This document shows positions 6,129 to 12,414 of a DNA stretch of 20,423 bases, piece after piece (position 1 is the stretch's first letter; each line of letters starts with the position of its first letter). The notes under the pieces are model-generated. The model ran no database searches and was not told the origin of the DNA. It saw nothing but the letters and a program-made list of their open reading frames with translations. The stretch is taken from contig JACQSQ010000072.1 of NCBI GenBank assembly GCA_016211245.1, positions 1 to 20,423 on the forward strand, given 5' to 3'. The position numbers were made by a program, and so were the translations under genes. The stretch comes from Candidatus Woesearchaeota archaeon (GTDB lineage Archaea > Nanobdellota > Nanobdellia > Woesearchaeales > GW2011-AR4).

Positions 6129-6977
6129 TTAAATTGTTTTTGTCAAAAACACGAACGGATAATCATATTGTATCTTGAAAAAGGCTTCCCTTGCCTCGTA
6201 TATGCTGTTGAAAACCCCGAATACTGTGGGACCGGAGCCGGAAACTAAGGCATTCAAGGCGTCATTTCTGAGCAGGTTTGTCTTTATTTCGTTTATAACC
6301 TTGTATTTTTTTGTGACAATGGGCTCAAAATCATTGTGGAGGTTGTTTGCTATCTCCTTTATGTCTTTTTTTTCAATTGCCTTAACAAGACTATTCATAT
6401 CGGCTTTTGACTTTATCTTAGGTTTTTGCCTGTCAAACGCCGAATAGGCCCATTTTGTTGAAGCTCGAAAGCCGGGGTTAATAAGCACTATATTTATTGA
6501 GAAAGACTTCTTAATGCGCCTGATTTTATCCCCTATTCCTTCAACCACAGCAGCGTTTTCCCCTATAAAAAATGGCACATCAGAGCCAATCTGCATGGCA
6601 AGCTCTATAAGCTGCTTTTCCTTCAGCTTAAGGCCCCACAGCTTGTTTAGGTTGAGTATTGTTGTTGCGGCATTGCTGCTCCCGCCGCCCAAGCCGGATT
6701 GCAATGGTATGTTTTTTTCTATATGGATTCTTGCTCCTTGCTTTACCTTGTATTTTTTCTTCAGTATAACCGCTGCTTTATATGCAAGATTCTCCTCAGA
6801 AGACAGCTCAGGATGAGTTGATTCTACTGATATCCTGTCTTCATTCAAAGGCTCTATTGTTACGCTGTCGCTAAGCTCTATTCTCTGCATAACTGATTGT
6901 ATGTTATGGTAGCCTGAGCTCAGTTTTTTGCCTATCTTGAGGTATAGGTTAATTTTTGCGTATGATGGGCTGGCCAT
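6129..6977 (-). CDS. ispE: 4-diphosphocytidyl-2-C-methyl-D-erythritol kinase (IspE)
   Basis: GHMP-family kinase that phosphorylates CDP-methylerythritol at O2 using ATP, fourth step of the MEP pathway. The 282-aa length is normal. Landmarks: SYAKINLYL near the N terminus with K8, the glycine-rich ATP loop PLQSGLGGGSSNAA (91-104), GSDVPFF with the catalytic Asp (D133), and the C-terminal SGSGPTVFG (246-254). The start at 6977 is supported by a TATA-like word, TTAATATACAAT (6996-7007), about 24 bp upstream, so the mRNA may be leaderless. It is separated from ispDF by 90 bp, so it is probably its own transcription unit, though read-through from the dxr operon is possible. Confidence 0.98.
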   Translation of the reverse strand: MASPSYAKINLYLKIGKKLSSGYHNIQSVMQRIELSDSVTIEPLNEDRISVESTHPELSSEENLAYKAAVILKKKYKVKQGARIHIEKNIPLQSGLGGGSSNAATTILNLNKLWGLKLKEKQLIELAMQIGSDVPFFIGENAAVVEGIGDKIRRIKKSFSINIVLINPGFRASTKWAYSAFDRQKPKIKSKADMNSLVKAIEKKDIKEIANNLHNDFEPIVTKKYKVINEIKTNLLRNDALNALVSGSGPTVFGVFNSIYEAREAFFKIQYDYPFVFLTKTI

Positions 6978-6995
6978 AATATGATGAGAGAAGTT

Positions 6996-7007
6996 ATTGT
7001 ATATTAA
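6996..7007 (-). promoter_or_regulatory. Probable ispE TATA box
   Basis: Minus-strand TTAATATACAAT is centred about 24 bp before the ispE ATG at 6977, consistent with a leaderless transcript. A second TATA-like word, TCTATAAACC, lies further up near 7050. Confidence 0.45.
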
Positions 7008-7067
7008 GTTATTGATGTGTCGAAACCTTAAAATGTTAAAATTTATGGTTTATAGAGCTTGAAACGG

Positions 7068-8255
7068 CTAAATTTTGGGATTTTGGCTTACAATACTCAC
7101 CACGCAAAAACACTGCATTCCAATGCCCTGCCCGAAAGATGTCAATTGCTCTCCTGATGTGCATGTAATCCCTATTCTTTCTTTGTCCAGGCTTAGTATC
7201 TTGGATAAGGATTCCCTGATTTTAGGCGTATGACTGTCCAATCTTGGATTATATGCCTCTATTCCTATGCTTACGTTACTGATTTTAATGTTTTTTTGAT
7301 CTAATTTATCTAAAATAACTTTTAGGTATTTCCTGCTGTCAGTTACTCCTCTCTTAAGCATAGGGTCTGCATAATGCCCCAAAGAATCTTCGCCAATTGC
7401 AGAGCTTAGAGCATTGAACAAAGCATGCAAAATCAAGTCTCCATCTGAATTTGCCTCCAAGCCTGTTTCATTTGGTACAGTATAACCACCCAGAATCAGC
7501 CTCTTATTTTTATTATTTGAGAATTTATGGCTGTCCTGGCCAAAGCCAACCCTAAAATCATTTGAAGCGTTATTTCTCCTCATAATTATTCCTTCTGCAA
7601 TATTTAAATCGTCCCTTGCTGTCAATTTTATGTTTTCATATGAGCATTCAATAGTTTTAACTTTTTGACCGATTGACTCGACTATTGAAACGTCATCAGT
7701 GACTCTTATTCCATTCTTTTTAATATTCTTGAAGCCTTCAACAAATAATCCATATTTCGCTGCCTGCGGCGTCTGCATCTGATAGACATCTTTTCTATCC
7801 AATGTTTTTTCAACAAAATCATTATTTATTTTTTTTATTGTGTCTTTCAGCGGGAAACAGCAGACAGCAGCCCCAAACTTTTTTGCCGCATTAATGCATT
7901 CTATGATTTCATTCTCCTTCACCAAAGGGTTGCTCCCGTTATGAACTAATATAATATCATCGTCTTTGGCGCTTTTTATTGACATTAATCCATTGTGAAC
8001 AGAATCCTGCCTTTCTTTCCCGCCTTCAACAACATTTTTTATCTTATCGAAGCTATATCGATTTTTTATTTCCTTTATTTTATTGAAATCCAATTTTTGT
8101 GTTACTATGATTATTTCATCAATCTCATTGCAATTCTGGAATGGCTTTAATGCGTGATATAGCATTGGCTTGTCCAATAATGGTATAAAAACTTTGTTTT
8201 CCTTGGAATTCATCCTTTTTCCTTTGCCGGCAGCTACAATGATTACAAAGTTCAT
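7068..8255 (-). CDS. ispDF: Bifunctional IspDF (MEP cytidylyltransferase / MECDP synthase)
   Basis: A fusion of two MEP enzymes, 395 aa. The IspD part (about 1-228) transfers CMP to methylerythritol phosphate: IIVAAGKGKRM (5-15, with R14), K21, KDT (137-139), LDR (152-154), QTPQ (161-164), TDD (186-188), K210. The IspF part (about 235-390) cyclises CDP-ME-2-phosphate: metal ligands D241 and H243 (FGQDSHKF) and H277 (SDGDLILHAL), plus E369. Several usual residues differ. The IspD motif HDAARP is HNGSNP (105-110); in IspF the His of AHSDGD is N269, and the Arg of TGRGEG is Q376. IspDF fusions are known mainly in alpha- and epsilon-proteobacteria. The ATG overlaps the TGA of the upstream methyltransferase by 4 bp, so translation is probably coupled. 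Confidence 0.96.
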   Translation of the reverse strand: MNFVIIVAAGKGKRMNSKENKVFIPLLDKPMLYHALKPFQNCNEIDEIIIVTQKLDFNKIKEIKNRYSFDKIKNVVEGGKERQDSVHNGLMSIKSAKDDDIILVHNGSNPLVKENEIIECINAAKKFGAAVCCFPLKDTIKKINNDFVEKTLDRKDVYQMQTPQAAKYGLFVEGFKNIKKNGIRVTDDVSIVESIGQKVKTIECSYENIKLTARDDLNIAEGIIMRRNNASNDFRVGFGQDSHKFSNNKNKRLILGGYTVPNETGLEANSDGDLILHALFNALSSAIGEDSLGHYADPMLKRGVTDSRKYLKVILDKLDQKNIKISNVSIGIEAYNPRLDSHTPKIRESLSKILSLDKERIGITCTSGEQLTSFGQGIGMQCFCVVSIVSQNPKI

Positions 8256-9103
8256 TTTGGTGGTTTTTCTGCAGTGAAAATATTATATCTGAACAGGCCC
8301 TTTTCAGCCAGATTATAGACTTCAATGGCTGCCGTGACATTTATGAAATGCTTTTGGAGCTTGAATAAGTCTACAAAAATGTATGGAATTTTGGCCAGCT
8401 TGTTGAGTTTTCTGACTGAGGGCAGAAAATTTTTAGTTATGTCTTCTTGCTTTACAGATTTAAACCCTGCATTTGATAATAAATTTACAAACGACTTGTG
8501 CCTCATGTCTCTTATCGAGCCCATGGCTGTACGTTCCACTATGACATCAAATATCTCTCTCTCTTGACGTGTGAATTCTGCATCTTTAGAAATAGTATAA
8601 TCAAAAATTGCTAGTTTTCCACTTGGCTTTAGAATCCTATAAAATTCTTTGAGCGTTGATTTTGCATCTGGAGAATGGACAAATGACTCCATGGCATAAA
8701 TCGCATCAAATTTGCTACTTTCAAAACCAGTATCTGAATAGTCCATTAAATAATAGGAAATGCTTGAGCTCAAACCTAATTTTTCGGCTAGCTTCGCAGC
8801 TTTATTTATTTCAAAGGGTACTATGGTTATCCCCATTATCTTACAATGATGTTTTTTTGCCAAATAAGTTGAGACTATCCCTTGGCCGCATCCAGCATCC
8901 AGAATAAGCTGATTTATTTTTATCTTTAATTTTTCTGCAATTAAATCCTGCATCAGTTCCTGAGCTTTTTTTTCTGTTACATTATTTATTCCATCTGGAT
9001 AATAGCCAAAATGTTTTGCGCCTCCAAGAACAACATCGTAACCTAATTCTGATTCTTTAAAGTAAGAAATTACCTTTTGATGATGTTTTTTTAGATTTTC
9101 CAT
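8252..9103 (-). CDS. SAM-dependent methyltransferase embedded in the MEP operon
   Basis: Class I (Rossmann) methyltransferase of the broad group containing sterol, tocopherol and prenyl-diphosphate C-methyltransferases. From the proposed start it is 283 aa. Features: VVLGGAKHFGYYPDG (substrate-side N-terminal motif), motif I ILDAGCGQGIVSTYLA (SAM binding), IMGITIVPFEINKA (post I), FDAIYAMESFVHSPD (motif II) and the ILKPSGKLAIFDYT strand (motif III). I chose ATG 9103, one base after the dxr stop; an upstream in-frame ATG (9175) would overlap dxr by 71 bp. It overlaps ispDF by 4 bp. Tight coupling between two MEP genes suggests an isoprenoid-related substrate, such as a prenyl diphosphate, quinone or lipid. 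That is inference; sequence alone does not give the substrate. Confidence 0.93.
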   Translation of the reverse strand: MENLKKHHQKVISYFKESELGYDVVLGGAKHFGYYPDGINNVTEKKAQELMQDLIAEKLKIKINQLILDAGCGQGIVSTYLAKKHHCKIMGITIVPFEINKAAKLAEKLGLSSSISYYLMDYSDTGFESSKFDAIYAMESFVHSPDAKSTLKEFYRILKPSGKLAIFDYTISKDAEFTRQEREIFDVIVERTAMGSIRDMRHKSFVNLLSNAGFKSVKQEDITKNFLPSVRKLNKLAKIPYIFVDLFKLQKHFINVTAAIEVYNLAEKGLFRYNIFTAEKPPK

Positions 9104-9104
9104 A

Positions 9105-10256
9105 TTAAACAATTTCCGCTTCAATGATTTTTTTTGTCTCTTCTTTTGTTTGTTTATCTGTTTGAAGTATATCATGCAAATCTGGATTTTTAATTGATAT
9201 GTGATTGTCCATCATCCTCTTTATCAGCACTGGAATATCTAAGAATCTTATTTTATTGTCAAGAAATGCATAAACAGCCGATTCATTTGCTGCGTTCATG
9301 ACAGCAGGAAGAGTTCCGCCAATATTGCCGGCTTCATAGGCATAGTTTAAGCACGGAAACATTTCAAAATCCGGCTCTTTGAATTCCAACTTTTTTATTT
9401 TTGCCAAGTCTAAGGATTGTGAATTGCTCAGAAACCTTTTTGGATGTGATAAGGCGTATTGTATCGGAATTTTCATGTCCGGCAATCCTAACTGCGCAAT
9501 TACTGACTTGTCTTGGAATTCAACTAAAGAGTGGATTATGCTCTGGGGGTGTATAACAATTTCTATTTTTTCGTAGGGAAGATTGTAAAGCCAGTGAGTT
9601 TCTATCACTTCAAAGCCCTTGTTCATCAAAGTAGCTGAGTCGATTGTTATTTTATTGCCCATATCCCATGTTGGATGCTTCAATGCGTCCTCTTTGGTTA
9701 CATTTATCAATTGCTCTCTTGAATAATTCTTAAATGGCCCTCCTGAACAAGTCAAAGTAATTTTTTTTATTTCATTTATATTTTTCCCGTTCAAGCATTG
9801 GAATATTGCTGAATGTTCCGAGTCAATAGGCATCATATTAACATTATTTCTTTTAACCTCTTCCATGATTACAGAGCCTGCTGCAACCAATGCCTCTTTG
9901 TTTGCCAAAGCGATGTTTTTTTTATTTCTTGCTGCATGGTATGTTGGCTCTATGCCAATTGAACCAACTAAAGCATTAACTATGGTGTCTGCTTCATTTA
10001 ATGATGCTATCCTATTCAATCCTTCAATTCCGGAATATACTTGGCAAGATGAGAAATTCAATAAATCATCAACTTTGCTTTTGTCCATTATTGCAACTGC
10101 TTTTGGCCTGAGTTCTTTTATTTGCTTCAGCAGCAAATCAGAATTTTTGTTTGCTGTTAATCCAACTACCTTGAATTCATTCGGAAATTGTCTGACTATG
10201 TCTAAGGTCTGTGTACCTATTGAGCCAGTTGAGCCTAAGATTGAGAGGTATTTCAT
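9105..10256 (-). CDS. dxr: 1-deoxy-D-xylulose-5-phosphate reductoisomerase (Dxr/IspC)
   Basis: Second and first committed step of the MEP pathway: NADPH-dependent rearrangement and reduction of DXP to MEP. The 383-aa length is normal. NADPH loop GSTGSIG (8-14), ALANKEALVAAG (117-127), metal ligands D145 and E147 in MPIDSEHSAIFQCL and E216 in LMNKGFEVIE, the flexible-loop HPTWDMG (194-200, W197), TCSGGPF (169-175) and IHPQSIIHSLVEF are all present. The protein looks fully functional and is of the class inhibited by fosmidomycin. It starts 2 bp after the 85-aa gene and ends 1 bp before the methyltransferase start, so these genes form one operon. Confidence 0.98.
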   Translation of the reverse strand: MKYLSILGSTGSIGTQTLDIVRQFPNEFKVVGLTANKNSDLLLKQIKELRPKAVAIMDKSKVDDLLNFSSCQVYSGIEGLNRIASLNEADTIVNALVGSIGIEPTYHAARNKKNIALANKEALVAAGSVIMEEVKRNNVNMMPIDSEHSAIFQCLNGKNINEIKKITLTCSGGPFKNYSREQLINVTKEDALKHPTWDMGNKITIDSATLMNKGFEVIETHWLYNLPYEKIEIVIHPQSIIHSLVEFQDKSVIAQLGLPDMKIPIQYALSHPKRFLSNSQSLDLAKIKKLEFKEPDFEMFPCLNYAYEAGNIGGTLPAVMNAANESAVYAFLDNKIRFLDIPVLIKRMMDNHISIKNPDLHDILQTDKQTKEETKKIIEAEIV

Positions 10257-10258
10257 TT

Positions 10259-10516
10259 TTATTCCTCTTTTATGAAATCATAAATTTCCTGTTGTTTTGC
10301 TGAATTTAGTGAAACATGAATTTCACCTGTTGATTGCTTTGTTGTTATGAATTGCATTGCAACAAGTTCTTTAACCGCTTCTTCTGTAATTTTTTCTCCC
10401 CTTAGATGTTTAGGGATGGCTTTCTTTAGATTAGTCAGTTCTGTATGCCTTCCACCCCAAATATTTAGATTGACTAATTTTCTTAAAAATCTTTTCATAA
10501 TAAACTCTTTATCCAT
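10259..10516 (-). CDS. Small winged-helix-like protein, first gene of the MEP operon
   Basis: An 85-aa protein resembling a small archaeal conserved family I cannot name. It has a basic helical N terminus (MKRFLRKLVNLNIWGGRH), then NLKKAIPKHLRGEKITEEAVKELVAMQFI, which looks like a helix-turn-helix or recognition helix, and a beta-hairpin-like STGEIHVSLN before the tail, consistent with a winged-helix fold. The start at 10516 is placed by the TATA box at 10535-10546, centred about 25 bp upstream (leaderless); an internal ATG at 10498 is an alternative. It sits 2 bp before dxr and so is co-expressed with MEP enzymes. It could be a nucleic-acid-binding regulator or a translation-linked factor; function unknown. 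Confidence 0.8.
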   Translation of the reverse strand: MDKEFIMKRFLRKLVNLNIWGGRHTELTNLKKAIPKHLRGEKITEEAVKELVAMQFITTKQSTGEIHVSLNSAKQQEIYDFIKEE

Positions 10517-10534
10517 TAAAATGGTGAAAATAAG

Positions 10535-10546
10535 TCTATATATAAG
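10535..10546 (-). promoter_or_regulatory. TATA box of the dxr operon
   Basis: Minus-strand CTTATATATAGA is centred about 25 bp before the ATG at 10516. It is probably the promoter of the 85-aa gene, dxr, the methyltransferase and ispDF. Confidence 0.65.
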
Positions 10547-10553
10547 AATTTAC

Positions 10554-10579
10554 TCCAAATTTGGAACACATATGTTCCA
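10554..10579. promoter_or_regulatory. Palindromic operator between the MEP operon and a regulator gene
   Basis: Two overlapping dyads are visible. TCCAAATTTGGA (10554-10565) is a perfect 12-bp palindrome. TGGAACA-CATA-TGTTCCA (10562-10579) has perfect 7-bp arms. They form three TGGA/TCCA half-sites, each pair separated by 4 bp. The element lies between the two divergent TATA boxes (10535-10546 and 10591-10598), the right place for a factor to block or recruit at both promoters. The adjacent winged-helix protein is the obvious candidate ligand; that is inference. Confidence 0.65.
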
Positions 10580-10590
10580 GAATAGAAACA

Positions 10591-10598
10591 TTTAAATA
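10591..10598 (+). promoter_or_regulatory. TATA box of the winged-helix regulator gene
   Basis: TTTAAATA is centred 26 bp before ATG 10621, consistent with a leaderless transcript starting at that ATG. The palindromic operator ends 11 bp upstream, next to the BRE position. Confidence 0.65.
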
Positions 10599-10620
10599 GT
10601 TGATAAATTGTGTGTGTACT

Positions 10621-10935
10621 ATGGAAACTATATTTACTAAAGCTATCGGAAATACACCCAAAATTAAGGTCTTGGAATTTTTGATAGAAGGCAGAGAATT
10701 GGATTACTCTGTCTCTGACATAGCAGAAGGCGCCGGAATCGGAAGGACTACCTTATTCAGGATTTGGAATGATTTTGTTGAACTTAGGATTGTCAAGCCT
10801 ACAAGAGTTATAGGAAATGCAAAATTGTATAAATTGAACCTTGAGAATGCTTTTGTCGGGAAAATGGCTGAGTTGTTTGATACCTTAGTTATACAGCCGC
10901 TGAATAAGAGAAGGAAGGTTGTGGTAAAGCATTAA
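10621..10935 (+). CDS. Winged helix-turn-helix transcriptional regulator
   Basis: From the chosen start this is a 104-aa DNA-binding protein. The N-terminal METIFTKAIGNTPKIKVLEFLIEG is a typical wHTH helix 1, YSVSDIAEGAGIGRTTLFRIWNDFVE is the helix-turn-helix with recognition helix, and IVKPTRVIGNAKLYKLNLEN is the wing. The tail is helical and basic. I chose ATG 10621 because the TATA box at 10591-10598 predicts transcription start there; an in-frame ATG at 10600 lies too close to the TATA box. It is divergent from the dxr operon with a palindrome between them, which suggests autoregulation and control of MEP genes. It could act as repressor or activator. It ends directly against the convergent 51-aa gene (stops at 10935 and 10936). 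Confidence 0.88.
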   Translation: METIFTKAIGNTPKIKVLEFLIEGRELDYSVSDIAEGAGIGRTTLFRIWNDFVELRIVKPTRVIGNAKLYKLNLENAFVGKMAELFDTLVIQPLNKRRKVVVKH

Positions 10936-11091
10936 TTATTTCTTATTTGAACTCCCGATTATTTTGTATAAAAATCCTAAAATAGTGGCAAACATTATGC
11001 CTATAACCCAACCAAATTTAAAACCTACAATTGCCACCACAATCAATCCCATAACAAAATATCTATCAATGTTTTTATCTTTCCGCTTCAT
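10936..11091 (-). CDS. 51-aa membrane protein downstream of ispG
   Basis: A short gene read directly from the sequence: MKRKDKNIDRYFVMGLIV at the N terminus, then VAIVGFKFGWVIGIMFATIL and a GFLYKIIGSSNKK tail. It has a basic N terminus and a long hydrophobic stretch (about residues 12-44) able to form two short helices or a hairpin in the membrane. The ATG at 11091 lies 2 bp after the ispG stop, so it is almost certainly co-transcribed with ispG. The stop abuts that of the convergent regulator. No homologue recognised; function unknown. The case for it being real is the tight operon spacing and the coherent hydrophobic profile. Confidence 0.6.
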   Translation of the reverse strand: MKRKDKNIDRYFVMGLIVVAIVGFKFGWVIGIMFATILGFLYKIIGSSNKK

Positions 11092-11093
11092 TT

Positions 11094-12167
11094 TTAATTC
11101 CCATTCTGCGCCAATTCATTTATCTCCTTCAATAGAACCTCTTTTATCTCATTGTCATTGATTCTTCTTACAATCTGCCCGTTTTTGTAAAGAACATGAC
11201 TTCCGGGAGCGCCTACAATTCCCAAATCTGCTTTTCTTGATTCGCCTGGCCCATTTACAGCGCAGCCCATGACTGCAACATGAATCGGCTTCTTGATTTT
11301 TTCAGTCTCGTTTTCCAATTCCTCTACAATTTTGATGACGTCTACATGTGTCCTTGCGCATGTGGGGCAAGACGTAACCTGAACACCGTCATTTCTTAAT
11401 CCTAATGACCTCAAAATCAATTTTCCGACTTTTACTTCCTCTATTGGATCTTCGGACAAAGAAACCCTTATTGTATCGCCAATTCCTTCTGACAAGAGCA
11501 TACCCATTCCCATTGCTGATTTTATTGAACCTGGAATCTTTGAGCCTGCTTCAGTAACGCCTAGATGAAGGGGGTAATCTGTTTTCTCTGCAAACAATCT
11601 GTAAGCTTTTACCATCCTTGGAACATCAGATGCTTTCAAAGAGGCTATTGTGTCATAGAAATCCAAATCTTCCAAAATCTTGACGTGTCTCATAGCAGAT
11701 TCAACCATTGCCTCAGGCGCATAGCCATATTTTTCATACAAATCTCTTTCAAGAGAGCCAAGATTGACACCAATTCTTATAGGGACACCATATTCCTTGC
11801 ATGTTTTAACAACCTGCTGAACTTTGTCTGAATTTCCTATATTTCCTGGGTTTATCCTTACTTTATCAACATATTTTACTGCTTCCAAAGCAATCCTGTA
11901 ATCGAAATGTATGTCAACAACTAACGGAATTGAGATATTTTCTTTTATTTCTTTTAATGCCTTTGCTGCTTCCATTGTTGGGGCAGAAACTCTTATTATA
12001 TCGCACCCCATATCCTCCAATCCATAAATTTGTTCTATAGTTGCTTTTACATCAGTTGTATCTGTTGTGGTCATTGACTGGATAGTGATAGGCGCATCTC
12101 CTCCAATGAATAACTTTCCGACTTTTACTTTTCGTGATTTTCTTCTTTGGATATTATTTTGAGACAT
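11094..12167 (-). CDS. ispG: 4-hydroxy-3-methylbut-2-en-1-yl diphosphate synthase (IspG/GcpE)
   Basis: Sixth MEP step: reductive ring opening of MEcPP to HMBPP, using a [4Fe-4S] cluster and an external electron donor (ferredoxin or flavodoxin). The 357-aa length matches the compact bacterial form, not the longer plant form with an insert. Features: PITIQSMTTTDT (26-37), DIIRVSAPT, VDIHFDYR (84-91), KVRINPGNIG (102-111), and cluster ligands C267 and C270 (TSCPTCAR), C302 (MGCAVNGPGE) and E309. Everything needed is present. It is preceded by a 247-bp gap after dxs that contains hairpins and the block shared with the ispH leader. A 51-aa membrane protein gene follows immediately. Confidence 0.98.
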   Translation of the reverse strand: MSQNNIQRRKSRKVKVGKLFIGGDAPITIQSMTTTDTTDVKATIEQIYGLEDMGCDIIRVSAPTMEAAKALKEIKENISIPLVVDIHFDYRIALEAVKYVDKVRINPGNIGNSDKVQQVVKTCKEYGVPIRIGVNLGSLERDLYEKYGYAPEAMVESAMRHVKILEDLDFYDTIASLKASDVPRMVKAYRLFAEKTDYPLHLGVTEAGSKIPGSIKSAMGMGMLLSEGIGDTIRVSLSEDPIEEVKVGKLILRSLGLRNDGVQVTSCPTCARTHVDVIKIVEELENETEKIKKPIHVAVMGCAVNGPGESRKADLGIVGAPGSHVLYKNGQIVRRINDNEIKEVLLKEINELAQNGN

Positions 12168-12414
12168 TTTTAACAGTTTTATTGATTATTGTTATGTATA
12201 GGCGATTTGTCCCGATGTGGCAATTGGAGGGACAACGAGCACTAATTTTTGTTCCGTAGGAACGGGATTAAAATATTTTTTATTGATTGCACAATGCATT
12301 TGATTTGATTTTTTCTTCTTGCACTAGACAATAAGCGCCAAACAATAACTACGATTTCAATAACGAACTAAAACATTAAACTAATTTCAATAAACTAATA
12401 AACATAATAAAAAA
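12168..12414 (-). promoter_or_regulatory. Structured ispG upstream region
   Basis: No protein gene is supported in this 247-bp spacer. Visible elements: a 7-bp inverted repeat TTGTCCC/GGGACAA (12207-12213 and 12229-12235); a 5-bp hairpin GTTCC-GTA-GGAAC (12251-12263); the MEP leader block (12286-12338); and a very A/T-rich stretch (12359-12414) with AAAACATTAA-type words and the dxs 3' end. TATA-like minus-strand words occur near 12268-12282 and 12362-12380, so the transcription start is uncertain. Confidence 0.5.
12286..12338 (-). promoter_or_regulatory. Shared MEP leader block upstream of ispG
   Basis: On the plus strand it reads ATTGCAC (12286-12292), a 22-nt spacer, then CTTCTTGCACTAGACAATA (12315-12333). 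It matches the ispH upstream block (6012-6058) in both words with almost the same spacing. The block lies 148 bp before the ispG start. Confidence 0.6.

Noticed and set aside
9104..9175. 24-residue N-terminal extension of the methyltransferase overlapping dxr
   Set aside because: It is Lys/Arg-rich read-through of dxr coding DNA; ATG 9103, 1 bp after the dxr stop, fits operon coupling better.
10600..10620. Seven-residue N-terminal extension (MINCVCT) of the winged-helix regulator
   Set aside because: The TATA box at 10591-10598 directly adjoins it; transcription should begin about 10621, so this part is unlikely to be in the mRNA.
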